Source: Hyperoodon ampullatus
Taxonomy: Eukaryota; Chordata; Mammalia; Artiodactyla; Ziphiidae
Assembly: GCA_949752795.1 (NCBI GenBank)
Contig: OX457057.1
Location: 98,545,513-98,609,512, forward strand
Length of the DNA stretch: 64,000 nt
Direction of reading: 5' to 3'
Shown: positions 41,212-53,384 of the stretch, in pieces
How positions within the stretch are numbered: position 1 is the first letter of the stretch
How the letters are laid out: every line of letters begins with the position of its first letter
Notes under the pieces: model-generated
Database searches by the model: none
Told to the model about the DNA's origin: nothing
What the model saw: only the letters and a program-made list of their open reading frames with translations
Made by a program: the position numbers and the translations under genes

Positions 41212-41350
41212 AAATGAACTGATATGTATATATATAATCAAATATATATCAGTTCATTTAAATATATATCAGTTATATATATATACTATATATATGCATC
41301 AATTCATGTAAATGTAAAATAGGGATATATATATCTCCATATGTATATGT
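41212..41350. repeat. AT-rich hairpin and direct-repeat tract
   Basis: AAATGAACTGATAT (41212-41225) and its exact reverse complement ATATCAGTTCATTT (41246-41259) enclose a 20-nt AT loop. The unit AATATATATCAGTT then repeats directly at 41241 and 41261, followed by (AT)n text to about 41350. Confidence 0.85.
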
Positions 41351-41564
41351 TTTATAAAGGATAAATTGTCCTGATTTCCCACCCCCATAAAACTCCACTT
41401 GAATTTAGGAATCCACCTGCAAGATGCCAGTTTCAACGTGCATGTGAACAGAACTTTCTGCCAAATGCTTTTATGTCAAAGATTAGCTTTCAGAAAAAGC
41501 CTACTATTTGAGCATGTTTATCCAGTATGTCGTTATTCAGAACAAGCTAATGTTAAGCTGTGCT

Positions 41565-41693
41565 GGGACTTCCCTGGTGGTCCAGTGGTTAAGACTTGGC
41601 CTTCCAATGCAGGGGGTGCAGTTTCGATCACTGGTCAGGGAGCTAGGATCCCTCATGCCTCATGACCAAAAAACCACAACATAAAAAAAAAAC
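41565..41693 (+). mobile_element. Older CHR-type SINE, short
   Basis: Starts GGGACTTCCCTGGTGGTCCA, carries a box B-like tttcgatcactgg and ends in an A-rich tail after only about 130 bp. Head wording (ggtggtccagtggttaagac) differs from the abundant younger copies, so it belongs to an older or sister cetartiodactyl subfamily. No clear target duplication. Confidence 0.85.
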
Positions 41694-41699
41694 AGGTGT

Positions 41700-42025
41700 G
41701 GGACTTCCCTGGTGGTCCAGTGGTAAAGAATCCATCTTGCAATGCAGGGGATGCGGGTTTGATCCCTGGACGGGGAAATAAGATCCCACATGCCATGGGG
41801 CAACTAAGCCCATGCGCCACAACTACTGAGACCACTCCTCAACTAGAGAGCCCCTGTGCTGCAAACTACAGAGCCCACGTGCTCTGGAGCTCGCGCTCCA
41901 CAACTAGAGAAGCGAAAGCACGCATGCCACAACTAGAGAGAAGCCCACGTGCTGCAGCGAAATATCCCTCATGCTGCAACAAAGATTCCACGTGCCTCAA
42001 CTAAGACCCAACAGCCAAAAAAAAA
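41700..42025 (+). mobile_element. CHR-1-type SINE, long form
   Basis: About 325 bp: head GGGACTTCCCTGGTGGTCCA, box B-like GGGTTTGATCCC, then a long body with repeated ccacaactagaga/agcccacgtgct text and an A-rich end. The length marks the long CHR-1 form, in contrast to the roughly 210-bp copies elsewhere. It lies directly behind the short SINE, 7 bp from its tail. Confidence 0.88.
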
Positions 42026-42149
42026 TTAAAATGAACAAATAAACAAACAAAAAAAACAGTAGCAATATTGTAACAAATTCAATAAAGACTTTTAAAATGC
42101 TCCACATCAAAAAAAATCTTAAAAAAAAAAGATGTGCTGTAATGTAGCA

Positions 42150-42345
42150 GAAAGTGTTCTATCATTGGATTAAAACTATCTGAAGTTAAAGTGACCTTGA
42201 CAAATCCATTTTACCTCTCTATCTCAGTTTTTCATCTGTAAAATGAACAAAATTATATCTAAGCCACATGATATGAGAATTAAATGAGATTATGTATGTG
42301 AAAGTACTCAGTTCCTCATCTTGCATACACTAGGTGCTCAGTTGT
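42150..42345 (+). repeat. MIR SINE remnant
   Basis: MIR landmarks: gtgaccttgacaaatcca, ttacctctctatctcagttt, tcatctgtaaaatgaac, agaattaaatgagattatgt, aggtgctcagttgttgtt. Confidence 0.8.
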
Positions 42346-42734
42346 TGTTCGTTCACTCATACTTTCCATACAACATAAATGCATGGCGGGGGGAGTGAGG
42401 AGAGGGTGAGATGATTGTGAAATCACAATCATACTTCTGATTGTGAAAGACCACGTGCAATGCAAGCCCTTTATCTGTTGTGTCTCAAAGAAGGACAGGC
42501 CTCTCACTTCTGGCTTTAATCAACTTGTGGCCCAGGAGCACCCACACTGAGAAGGGCTCACCCTTCTCGAGTAAGCAGGCTTACTCGTCAGAGAACAAAG
42601 GGCATCCTTTAGAAGCAGACTCTGGAATTTCCTGGTTTCAGTACTCTCCTCTCAGTCTCTTCAAAGCTCAGTGTTTTGCAGTTAGTAGGCATGCAAAAAA
42701 TATTTGTTGAAGTAAACTTGTTAAAAAAGACAAT

Positions 42735-42850
42735 CTAGTCTAACACATTCATTTTACAGATGGAGTAATTATGGTCTTAAGATGTAAGTAACTTCTATCC
42801 AAAGTCCAGCATTTAGTTAGTGACAGAATCAGAATAGAATCTACTATTAC
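42735..42850 (-). repeat. MIR fragment
   Basis: Reverse-complement MIR: cattttacagatggagtaat, aagtaacttctatccaaagt, agttagtgacagaatcagaa. Confidence 0.6.
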
Positions 42851-42860
42851 TAATTTCCAG

Positions 42861-45800
42861 CCAGGTTCTTTTAACTTTTATCCCTACTTTTCTTCTTTAT
42901 TAATTTACTCATTTATTCAGAGACCTTCTCCCCTCTGTTCCTCCTTTCTTTCTTTTTCATGACACCTACACTTGCTAAACACCTGGAATTAAAGATGGTT
43001 GAGACACATGCCTTAACTGACCTCCCTGGGCCCGCCCTCAGTCCTGTCTGTATCTGCAGCACCAGCCGGCCTTTTTTTGCATTAGCTGACTTCTCTGCCT
43101 AGATCTCCAATTACCTTCCTTTTCTTTTTAGCCTTTTTTACTCCTACAGACTTTCTGCAGCTTCCAAACTTAGCCATCAACTCATAGGGCAGGATTTCTT
43201 CTGTAGAGCTCTTCTCCTTTGGGCCCGTAAATCCTGGCGTAGCTAGAGGCCTAGGCAGAGCTGAGATTCTGCCTCTTTGGTGACTCTACTGGTGCCCCCT
43301 GCTGGGGAGAGCACGACAACCTCTGGCTTCAAGCACGACACTGAAGAGCCTACCCTTGACAAGATCAGCACTACATGATTCTTGAACCCATTCCAACTGG
43401 GACAGCAACCTCAGCAATGGCAGCTGAATGGGGCCTGGAGTAGGTCATAAACCCTCATTCTGACATGCTGATGTGAACCTTAAGGTATCTGCATGTCTAC
43501 CAAGTTGCTGTCTGCCCTACCTCCTGTCTTGCTCACACAGTTCTTAAGACTTCAGCTCTGCCTCATTTTCCCTTTGTTAAAACTGGACTACCTCCCTACC
43601 AGCTCCTACCAGGCTCCTCCTTGGGAGACTGGCCCTGCTACCTGAGCCACCATCTGTTGCTTGAATCCTGCTCTCCAAGGGCTACCCTCCTAGTCACTAT
43701 CAAGCTGTCTGGACCTCCACTGCTACACCAACCCCAGTGTGGACATGACTGCACGTAGTTCTTCACATGATGGATGTGGCTGATCCACCTTTCTCTGCCT
43801 CCCTGATGAGGAGATGCCCTGGCAGGTTAGGCCCTAGCAAGATGACAGGTTTCAGAGATGGGCACAGGGAAGTCACTTTCTTGCACTCAGGAGGATAAAA
43901 CAGCAAAATCTTGGAGCGATTCAACCCCCAAATGTCAAGAGATGTAGAAACTGACTGTGCTGTGGTGATACATATTATTAATGAATAGAAGTGCACCTCT
44001 GTGCCCAGAAAACACTGGCTGCATAGCTTTGGAAGATAATGCATTGCTAGGTACTTCTGACACCCCATCCTGAGGTTGATTTCTAAACAAATGGGCTGAA
44101 ACTCAATTACCCCTAATTCTGAAGCACAAGGGCTCTGGGCCTACCTCAGCATGAAGAATGGAATCAAGGATGCCAACTAGAGAGACTATTACAGATGCTC
44201 ACATTCAAATATGTAAGCTGAGAGTGTTTCAAGTGCATCTGAGTACTTTAGTGCTTCATGAATGGCCCAGATACATTATCAACCCCAGGTATTGAGAAAC
44301 TAATAAGCGAACCACTCTTACTTATTAAAATACTGTGTGCCTGAGTCAGAGGAAAAGCTGAAGATGATTAGATTACTGGGATATTCCTTTTTGGTCAGCT
44401 GTTACTGAATCCAGATTGACTTTGGAGGTCAAAACATCTTAACTATGTGCCACATAAAATATATTGTAAATGTGGTATTCTGAGTTTATTTTCCTAAGAT
44501 ACTAAACATGGCAACAGAAAATTGATAGCAAGACCAAGAAACATGTAACATTCAGTTTGTCAGTTTTTCTTAATTCACCTGGTGAATGATCTCCTGTTTT
44601 AATAAAGGAGTATGTTTAGGAAACTCAAAGATAGGTTGGTTTTATAATCTCTCTGTTTAGATTATAGGAGCAGGGGCCATGTCTTCTTCAACATTTCCCT
44701 CCTCAGTGCCTGATAGAGTGCTTTTCTACATAGTAGGCCTCCATAGATATTAATAGAATGCTTAATGAATTATTCATTTCCTATGCTGACCAAAAGAGCC
44801 AGCTCACAGATAAATTTCAACATATTCTTTTGCTGCCTGAATGCAGTCTTGGTCATATTCTGCAACCACTTATGTAACTTCCTCCCATTTTAACATATTT
44901 AGAAATTTACATTATGTACCAGGTCTATAAAATCTCTGAGACAGAGTGTGAAGTGCAAGGTCAATGCTACTTTTGCACCCGAATATAACCCTCAGGAGAA
45001 TAAGGTAATGGAACTCAAACGGTACATTTCAATATGACAATAATATAAAGGCAGATTAATATATGTTTTTAATCATTTTTCTTACAGCTTTATCACCACT
45101 CACCCCTCCCCAAAGCCTCATAGCAGCTTTAGTAAGATGTTTACTTATTTAGATACACCTTACACATAGTATGGAGCTTGTATAAATGCAATAAAAATCT
45201 ATAACACTCCTGTATAATATAGAGCAGGGAAAAGCAGGGCCCTTTGTCTCTGGGGCTAGAATATAAAGCAGTTTCAGTTGCTAAGACAGGTTAATTCTTG
45301 AGAGTCAGAAAACAGTCTTCAATCCCAGTTTGTCCAGTTTCTGCCAAATAACCAGAATGATACATGCGTCATTCCTCAAGGACAGAAGACATGTTGGAAA
45401 TCAGGTAACCTAATTTCAAATATGAAATATATCTAATTGATTTGCAATGCTGTCCCTGGTGTACTGCCCACTGAGGATGAAAAATTCTAAGGGTTCTGAA
45501 CCTGTGACACCAGATTAAAAAAACACCAGCTGCCACTCCTGCTGAGGAGACAAGAAGACAGAAAAAGCTTGAAGGAGAGTGATGCATGACCTGTTAACTC
45601 CTGTGGGCTACTGCACTTTATCAACCGGAGACTAGTAGCACGAAAACATATTATGGGGCCAATTTTATTGTCAGCTGTACCTTCAACTAGTGTATGTCAA
45701 ATAGCCTGGCTTTTAATGGGAACCTTCACATAGAGAGGCAGAATTTAGATTAGGATGTGAGCAGGCCAAAGAAACCGTCTACGGCAGGAGATAAACGTGT

Positions 45801-46602
45801 CTTTTAGCCTATCTTTATCTGGCTTATGAAATAATATTACGAAGCAGTGATTTCTCTTCTTTTTGTGGTCTGACGTTAGTCATTTTTTTCACCCTTAGAA
45901 CTGCATTAAACTGAAGGAATGGGACTTCAGTTAATATTATAATAATCCCCATTGCTGATAGTCATTTTTAAGCTCACTGCCATCAAATTTCTGCATAATG
46001 TTTTAAAAGATGCTCAAGAGATTAAAAATCCTGATTAAATATTTCCAGTTCTTTCTAATATAAATCTGTACAGCTTAAAAGTATTAATATGATACATGCT
46101 GAGAATAGCAACATCCACAATAAATATGTTGGACCATTATAAATTGCTATATTTATCTGATTTATTTTCCCGAATGTTGCCTTGGGCTCCAAAAACAGGT
46201 TATTGGAGAGTTCTGCCTGGTATAAAAGGCTGTCAGAAATAATTTTGGCTAGCTACATGAGGACCAATTTATATGTCGATTACACATCTGCCAAGCATTT
46301 AGCATAACAAATCAGCATAGAATGTGAGAAGAGATATTGTTACAAAAGTAAAAACCAAGACCATAGTTAAATTAATGGTTGTTTAAAATATAATGTTTGT
46401 TATATCTCCTGAAAATTGGGCAACCAGCAAAAAGTACTAATACCTTTTGGCATTTACATTTTTTTCCATTTAAAAGGTGTGATAATGGCTTATGTGGATA
46501 TTTGCTTTTTAAGACAGGTTGAGGGTCTATCCTATGAATGGGGAAACGGACCTAAACATTAGAGCTACCTTTTGAAGAGGCTGGTTTAATCAAATTCTTA
46601 AA
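42861..46602. other. Intergenic, no gene seen
   Basis: CT-rich text at 43.0-43.75 kb resembles the unassigned block at 40.4-41.2 kb. An L2 3' fragment lies at about 44635-44770 (gggccatgtcttcttcaac, gcctgatagagtgct, tagtaggcctccatagata). The rest is AT-rich without recognisable genes. Confidence 0.45.
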
Positions 46603-47034
46603 CTGTTTTTTAATTTTTATTTTATTTTTAAAATTATAGTACAGTTGATTTACAATGTTGTGTTAGTTTCTGGTATACAGCAGAGTGCTTCTGAATATTG
46701 AATATAGTTCCCTGTGCTACACAGTAGGACCTTGTGGTTTATCTATTTTATATATAGTGGGTCGTATCTGCTAATCCAAAACTCCTTTTATCCTTCCCCC
46801 ACCCCCTTTCTCCTTTGGTAACCATAAGTTTGTTTTCTTTCTATGTCTGTGAGTCTGTTTCTGCTTTGTAAATAAGTACATTTGTGTCATATTTTAGCTT
46901 CCACATATAAGTGATATCATATGGTATTTGTCTTTCTCTTTCTGACTTACTTCACTTAGTATGTTAATCTCTAGGTCTACCTATGTTGCTGCAAATGACA
47001 TTATTTCATACTTTTTATGGCTGAGTAGTATTCC

Positions 47035-47067
<33 letters not shown>

Positions 47068-47192
47068 TGAATATATATGCTGCATTTTCTTTATCCATTC
47101 ATCTATTGATGGACACTTATGTGCTTCTGTGTCTTGGCTATTATAAATAGTGCTACTATGAATATTGGGGTGTATGTATCTTTTTGAATTAT
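46603..47192 (-). mobile_element. 5'-truncated L1 (3' end of ORF2 and 3' UTR)
   Basis: Reverse-oriented L1 tail. The T-rich start is the 3' end, then come ttgatttacaatgttgtgtt, ttccctgtgctacacagtag and the decayed end of ORF2 (revcomp of ttatggctgagtagtattcc and tttatccattcatctattga). It stops at tttttgaattat, a point inside ORF2 that can be matched to 53.68 kb in the large L1, so about 590 bp of the element are present. A (TG)n microsatellite at about 47037-47065 has grown inside it. Confidence 0.88.
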
Positions 47193-50100
47193 AAGCTAGC
47201 TGTTTAAAATGTAAAAGATTAGAAATAATATTCTTAAAGCATCAAAGCACCTCACACAATACTCTCTTACATCTACCTATAATATATATATTCATACTTA
47301 TATATAATATTTATACATGCCTATATATATTTACATATACGTAAATATGTATATATACTCTTTTAAAAAGAAGATTACTAATAATAGTATTAATAATTAT
47401 TGTTTTCTGGAGCTCTTAAATCATATTTATACATGGCCCATGTTGGCCAAGTATAATAGTATTCTATTTTTCGCACAAACCTTCCCTAATGATTTGATGA
47501 GTGTCTGATCTTCTGAACTGATCCCAAAACGGGGTAGAGCCTCAGCTCCAGACATTTAACAGGGCACGTTAGGCCGCCTCAGTTTTAGAGACAATGGGCT
47601 CACTTTGATGTTTCTCAGTTTTCATTTTTGCTTTAGTCCCTCTGTCAGAGCACCCCACTTACTTTTTGTGTATACGTTTGTGACATTTCTACTCTGGGGA
47701 TTTCTTGTACAATCAACTCCATTTCATTATTTTTTATGAAGTGACATAGAGTCTGGACTGATGGGCACATTTGCATGTGTTCTGGTTCATCTCCTTATGG
47801 CTAAGTTCTAAAACATTCTCAGACCTATCTTTATATGATGACATTATTAATTCATCCTCAAATATGCACTGGAGATTATGTGCTAGGGTATTATTTTAAC
47901 ATCATCACCCCCAATATACATACTGGGTTTTTTTTTACAATTCCAAATTCATTAGGCAATTTTGAAATCCTCTTCTTCTCCTATAAGAGTCTTTTAAAAA
48001 TTACTGAAAACTGTAAATAAAAGTATCTAAAATCTTCACTGGTAATTTCCATAACATACTCTAATTTTACTAAATAACAAAAATTGATTAAAGCAAAAAG
48101 TAGAATTTTATCTTCACAACTTTGCCTAATATGCTGGAGTAAGATACTCTATTCATCTTTTAGTTAATGCTTATGTTCTTGCTGTTGGCTTGTTTACAGA
48201 TTATTTCATTAGGTTGCCCTCTAATTCCAAGCTTTTATAGTCTAAAATCTGCCCAGTGTATGTGCATGTAGAAGTCTAGAGGAGCTTCAGGGTAATAGGA
48301 AGAACTCAAGACTCTAAGCACAGAGGTAGGGTTTAAATCCTAACTCCCTGGGTTCCTAAATCTCTCTGAGCCTTCAATTTCTTCATCTGTTATTAGGGGA
48401 TGATAACAACCAGTTTACAAGGTGATTGTGAGGATTAAATGAAATAAGATACAAACAGTACGTAGCACAGTGCCAGTTATATATTTGATGTGATATGCTC
48501 TAAAAGTGTTTGTGCATTTTTGCTGGAAGTAAAATGTCAGCACAGCATTATCTCTCACTTGAGTGGAAGAACTGGCCATTGGACAGAGACAGCTGTGTAT
48601 CAACAGATGGCCCTGGTTCAGTTAAATTCAATTTGAGTGAATGAATAATAAGTGTCCGCACAGCACTTTGTCCATTACTAAGACCTTTATACTGGTCTGG
48701 ATTAACTTCTGTAGCACATCCCTGGCTGCTGAGTCTCCTGGATTTGCTGAGCTAGACAATTTCATCCACACCCACTTCTACCTGGGTTTGAAGAGCCATC
48801 TAAAGGGATGAAATGATTGGGGAAAATTTTCATCCTATCTGAGGTCTGCTTTACATAAAGGATGCTGGCTGCTGAGAAGTAACCCATCAGGAGAAGAGCA
48901 AGAAAAACAATATGACACGTAGGGCCTGCCTTGAGAGATGAGATTCACAAATTCTTCAGCAAACCAGATGAAGAAAATCTTTGAGCATAGAAATAAGATC
49001 TGAGCACTCTGGAGCTCAACTAACTCGTCTCTGGCAGCCCAGGCTGTTCCCTACAACTTGCCCATTTCAGCTGGTTAGCCCTATCTTTCCAAAGGAGTGT
49101 GTATTACACTACACATAATCCACAGCTGGGAAATAAAAACAATGTCTGCCTTGCCTTCTTTTCACCTTGTAATCAAAGCTTATGGCCTCCAAAAATATGA
49201 CAAGCAGGGCAGGAGAGAGGCAAATGAGAAATCAAAGCGGTCTAGGGAAGGCAGCTAATGGGGGTTGGGAAATGCAACAAATACCAGTTTCAAACCAGGT
49301 TGAATCATTGCCAAGGAACACAAGTTGAGAAATGTGAGACACTGTTGAGATTCCTAGTAGCAACTGTTGTCAGTTTAGCAAAAGAGCAGTGCTTTTGAAG
49401 CCAGATTTGGAGAGCAGATTTTGTGAAAAATCTATAATTCTGCTGCTTCCCAGGACTTGGTTCTAATTTTGGTTTTGGGCTGTCCTCAAAGCTCCCACCT
49501 CTCACATATTCATTCTATTTGGGGGCTTACTGTGGAGGAAGACAGCTAATGCTATGTCCAGAAAGAGAAAAAATAAGTCCAAATATATGTTTTTCTTCTT
49601 CTTCTTTTATTTTTATGTTTTTCTTCTTGAAACAGAAACACAAATTCAAAAGTATCTGGGTTTTATGTTTACAGCTGTCCTTCGTCACCAGCAGAGCTCA
49701 CTAGTCTGCTCATCTCAGCCTACTGTGAGCAGATATTTCACTGGCATATTTTTTGCTCACTTGTAAATCTCTCTGCAGCTCAGCACTGGTTCCCCACCTT
49801 TCTCCCTCCTGACTCTGCTCTAATCCCCATGCCTTCCCAGGCTTCCTGGGGCTAATGTTAAGAGAAAGGAGGGATCCAGGCGTCTAACAAGAGGCAGTCT
49901 TCTGATATCCACTGATGTGGATCAGTGGGGGGGATGGCAATGGGGGGCCAGCAGTAGGGCAGCGTGACTATGCTCCCTGCAGACATGGCTGCTCCCTTGA
50001 GTTTGGCGACCATCCCCCATGAGCTTGTGCTGGGAGTTCCAGGTGCCTATCTCTTATTCTCAGAACCTCCTCTGCTGCCAAGACTCCTGAGACCCTAAGG

Positions 50101-52066
50101 AGTGAGGTCTGAGGCAAGGGCGAGCCTGAAGGACTCAAGGTGGCAGGTGAGATTTTGTCCTGATTTGGTCCTGGGGATAGGCATGTTGTACAGGATGATA
50201 GGTTGATTCCCCCACCCCAAGTCTTTGGGTGCTCTGGTTCCTTCCGTATATGGGTATGTGCTGGGTTAGGGTCCCAGGATCCCCTACCTACCCACTGGAA
50301 TGTGTAAGGTGGTCCTAGTTCCATCTTAATGCTAAGGAAGACCTTGCCTTCATATGCCTATATGAGGACTGAAGGAATTGTCTGAGATGGCATTTTCCAG
50401 ACCATTTGATTGAGCTATGAGTTATAGTAACAAAGCAGATTAAAGATAGGTCTGCTCTGTGGATCTAAAATGATGCGCATTACTTCTCTCTAATCACTGA
50501 ATTGCTGCCCAACACCTCTTTGAACTCTTCGTCTTTTCAAGGGTCTGGGGACCACTTTCCTGATCAAGACACAATCTAGGGATTTATTCTGAACTCTCTG
50601 TCTTTATCTCTAGTGTTCTGAACATCTTAGCTTGGAGTTGGAGTTGTGGCTGGGCATTGGGTTTTGACTGGGCTTTTCCCATTGTCAGCAGAGTGCAGCT
50701 GGCTTTGGCTGGGTTTGGAGACTCTCCAGCTAAGTCCCACCCTCAGAGAGGGTGCCAGGGCTTCAGCCATTAGAGAAGTTCTCAGGAGTTACAGTAATAG
50801 CAGCTTTCTCAGAATCCACAGGAGACTGAGGGGACAAAACAGAGAAAATGAAAATCTTCTAGAGAGTTGGGATTTTCTTCTTTTCCAACAAGAGATTTCA
50901 TCATCACATTTCCCCCAATGTTGCTGCACTGCTGCTTTATAAGCTCCACATCTAATTCTGGCTCATTTGGGAAAAGGTCTGCTAGAATCATTTCCCACTG
51001 CATTCTCTTTATATTGCTTCTCATAACAGGCTAGGCCTAGAGTTGTGATAACGATTAAAGCTCTGACTAAAATAATATTACTACTCATAATAGTTATGAG
51101 CCACCTAAAGGACAGGAATTTTTGGTAAGTAAAAAAAATTGTAAGGAAATATTTTGTAAATATTTGACCTGTAGGTTGTTATCTCCACTTTTGAGATGGG
51201 GAAACTGAGCCTTAGGACTCATAAAAATGTTGTGAGAATAGAATAAGCTAATGTCTGAAAAGTGCTCAGGACATAGAAACAACTTGATAAAATTATTGTT
51301 ATTATTCTTGGTTTTATCTATTGCTGTTTGAGGATGACAAAGAGGGAAAAAAAGGCCATCATTTAGAATCTTTTGGAGAGGGACAGCTGGTCTCTCAGCC
51401 AGCCCTTGAAGAATAAGGACCCTGATTGGCCTATCAGAGTTGGCCCATGGCTCTCAACCTTTGGCTTACATCAGAATTAGCTGTGGAGTCTTAAGAACTA
51501 GCGATTCCTAAGACCTATCCTAGACTTCCCCAATCAAAATCTCCAAAGATAGGTCTTAGAAACCCATATTTAAAAAACAGCAACACTTGGTCAGATGATA
51601 CTGTTGGGCACAGAGTCTGGGGGCTGACATCTATTTTGGGTCCTGGAAAATTTTTGCTGGAGGTGATAAGTTTCAGGAGATGGACTCACATTAACACGAT
51701 TATCACAAGTGTCTAATGCATGGATCAGAGTGACAATTGACAGTGAGAACTGTAACAGAGCCTCAGGTTCTTGTCATGCCTTCCCAGCAGGCTGAATATG
51801 GCGAGGTAAGCCAGGGACCTAGAGGCAGGCGTCATGATTGGGTGATCTTGAGATTCAGGGCCATCAAACATCATGCACTTGAGGCATCCATCTCCATTAG
51901 AAGAAGGTACCTGCTGTGGAAACAGAATAATCATGTTCATGAGCCCAGATGCACTGCCAGATTTGATCTCTGACCATCTCCTGTACTGGTGCTACCATCC
52001 TGAAAATACATTATTTTTTAGATTAAAAAATACAATGTAGTTGGTTAGCTTTGTCCTTTTCTAGTT
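47193..52066. other. Intergenic with scattered old repeats
   Basis: Includes an AT-rich tract at about 47281-47360, a MIR at 48255-48490, a short (TTC)n at about 49597-49610 and a weak MIR-like stretch at 51165-51295. Open frames up to 118 codons (49968-50324, minus) have no known domain. No gene recognised. Confidence 0.45.
48255..48490 (+). repeat. MIR SINE remnant
   Basis: MIR landmarks: tagggtttaaatcctaactc, ctctctgagccttcaatttc, ttcatctgttattagggga, gattgtgaggattaaatga, cacagtgccagttat. Confidence 0.75.
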
Positions 52067-52079
52067 AAAACCCAATCCA

Positions 52080-52283
52080 GGGCTTCCCTGGTGGCGCAGT
52101 GGTTGAGAGTCCGCCTGACGATGCAGGGGACACGGGTTCGTGCCCCGGTCCGGGAAGATCCCACATCCGGCAGGGCGGCTGCGCTCGTGAGCCATGGCCG
52201 CTGACTGCGCGTCCAGAGCCTGTGCTCCGCAACGGGAGAGGCCACAGCAGTGGGAGGCCCGCGTACCACACACACACACACAA
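52080..52283 (+). mobile_element. CHR-type SINE with a (CA)n tail
   Basis: Complete head and body, but the tail has turned into (CA)8 followed by A6. A perfect 13-bp target-site duplication, AAAACCCAATCCA, lies at 52067-52079 and 52284-52296. The body lacks three bases found in other copies near gccgctga(gcc)tgcgcg. Confidence 0.94.
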
Positions 52284-52296
52284 AAAACCCAATCCA

Positions 52297-53028
52297 AATG
52301 CTTATAGTTAGCAAGAGTTTAGAGATACAGATACAGACATCCTTATACCTGGCTCATTACTGGGAAATAAGCACAATCTTTCTGGAGACCTTTTAGCGCA
52401 AAGTGTCAGTAGCTATAAGGATGTTTCCTGGCACTACCAGTAATGCAAAAAATTGGAAGCAAACTTGGTGTTCAATATATTCATTATTATATATATATAT
52501 ACATAATGGGATGATATATAGTATTCGTTTAGAATAAAATTTAATTACATTAAAATATTCACAACATATTCTTAAGTGAAAAAGCATGCTTCAAATCAAT
52601 ATGACTAAATTATTGTGTTTGTGAAAAAAGATACACCAAAATGTTAACATAAATTTCCCTGGGTGATTGGATTATGAATGATTTTATTTTCCTTTTTTAC
52701 TTATCTATCTATACATTTAAAAAAACTTTTATCATAAGAATATATATTAATTTTATTATAATAAAAATCAAATAAACATTATCATAAAAGCCACAGTCCA
52801 GGTAAGTCTTTCTGAAGTTATATCTGGGTCATCATACCTATATTTTGGGTGGTTTCAAATAGAGATTTTAAGGCTGTGTTATTTCTATAAATGGTCACTG
52901 TCATTCTTACTGTTTAATCAGTACTGACTCCATTCACAGGAGATAATCCTAATTTCAGTTTTGGTGCTCATAGCTGTCGACCCCTGGTGTTGTGCACACA
53001 ATTTAGCCACTGTGATGGGGACATTCAT
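52297..53028. other. AT-rich intergenic DNA
   Basis: No gene or recognised element. A short (AT)n lies at about 52489-52500. Confidence 0.5.
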
Positions 53029-53384
53029 CCAATAAACATTTATTTATTTATTTATTAACATCTTCATTGGAGTATAATTCTTTTACAATGGTGTGCTAGT
53101 TTCTGCTGTATAACAAAGTAAATCAGCTATACATATACATATATCCCCCAATCTCCTCCCTCTTGTGTCTCCCTCCCACACTCCATATCCCACCCCTCTA
53201 GGTGGACACAAAGCACCAAGTTGATCTCCCTGTGCTATGTGGCTACTTCCCACTAGCTATCTAATTTACATTTAGTAGTGTATATATGTCCATGCTACTC
53301 TCTCATTTCATCCCAGCTTACCCTTACACCCCTCATGTCCTCAAGTCCATTCTCTACATCTGCGTTTTTATTCTTGTCCTGCCC

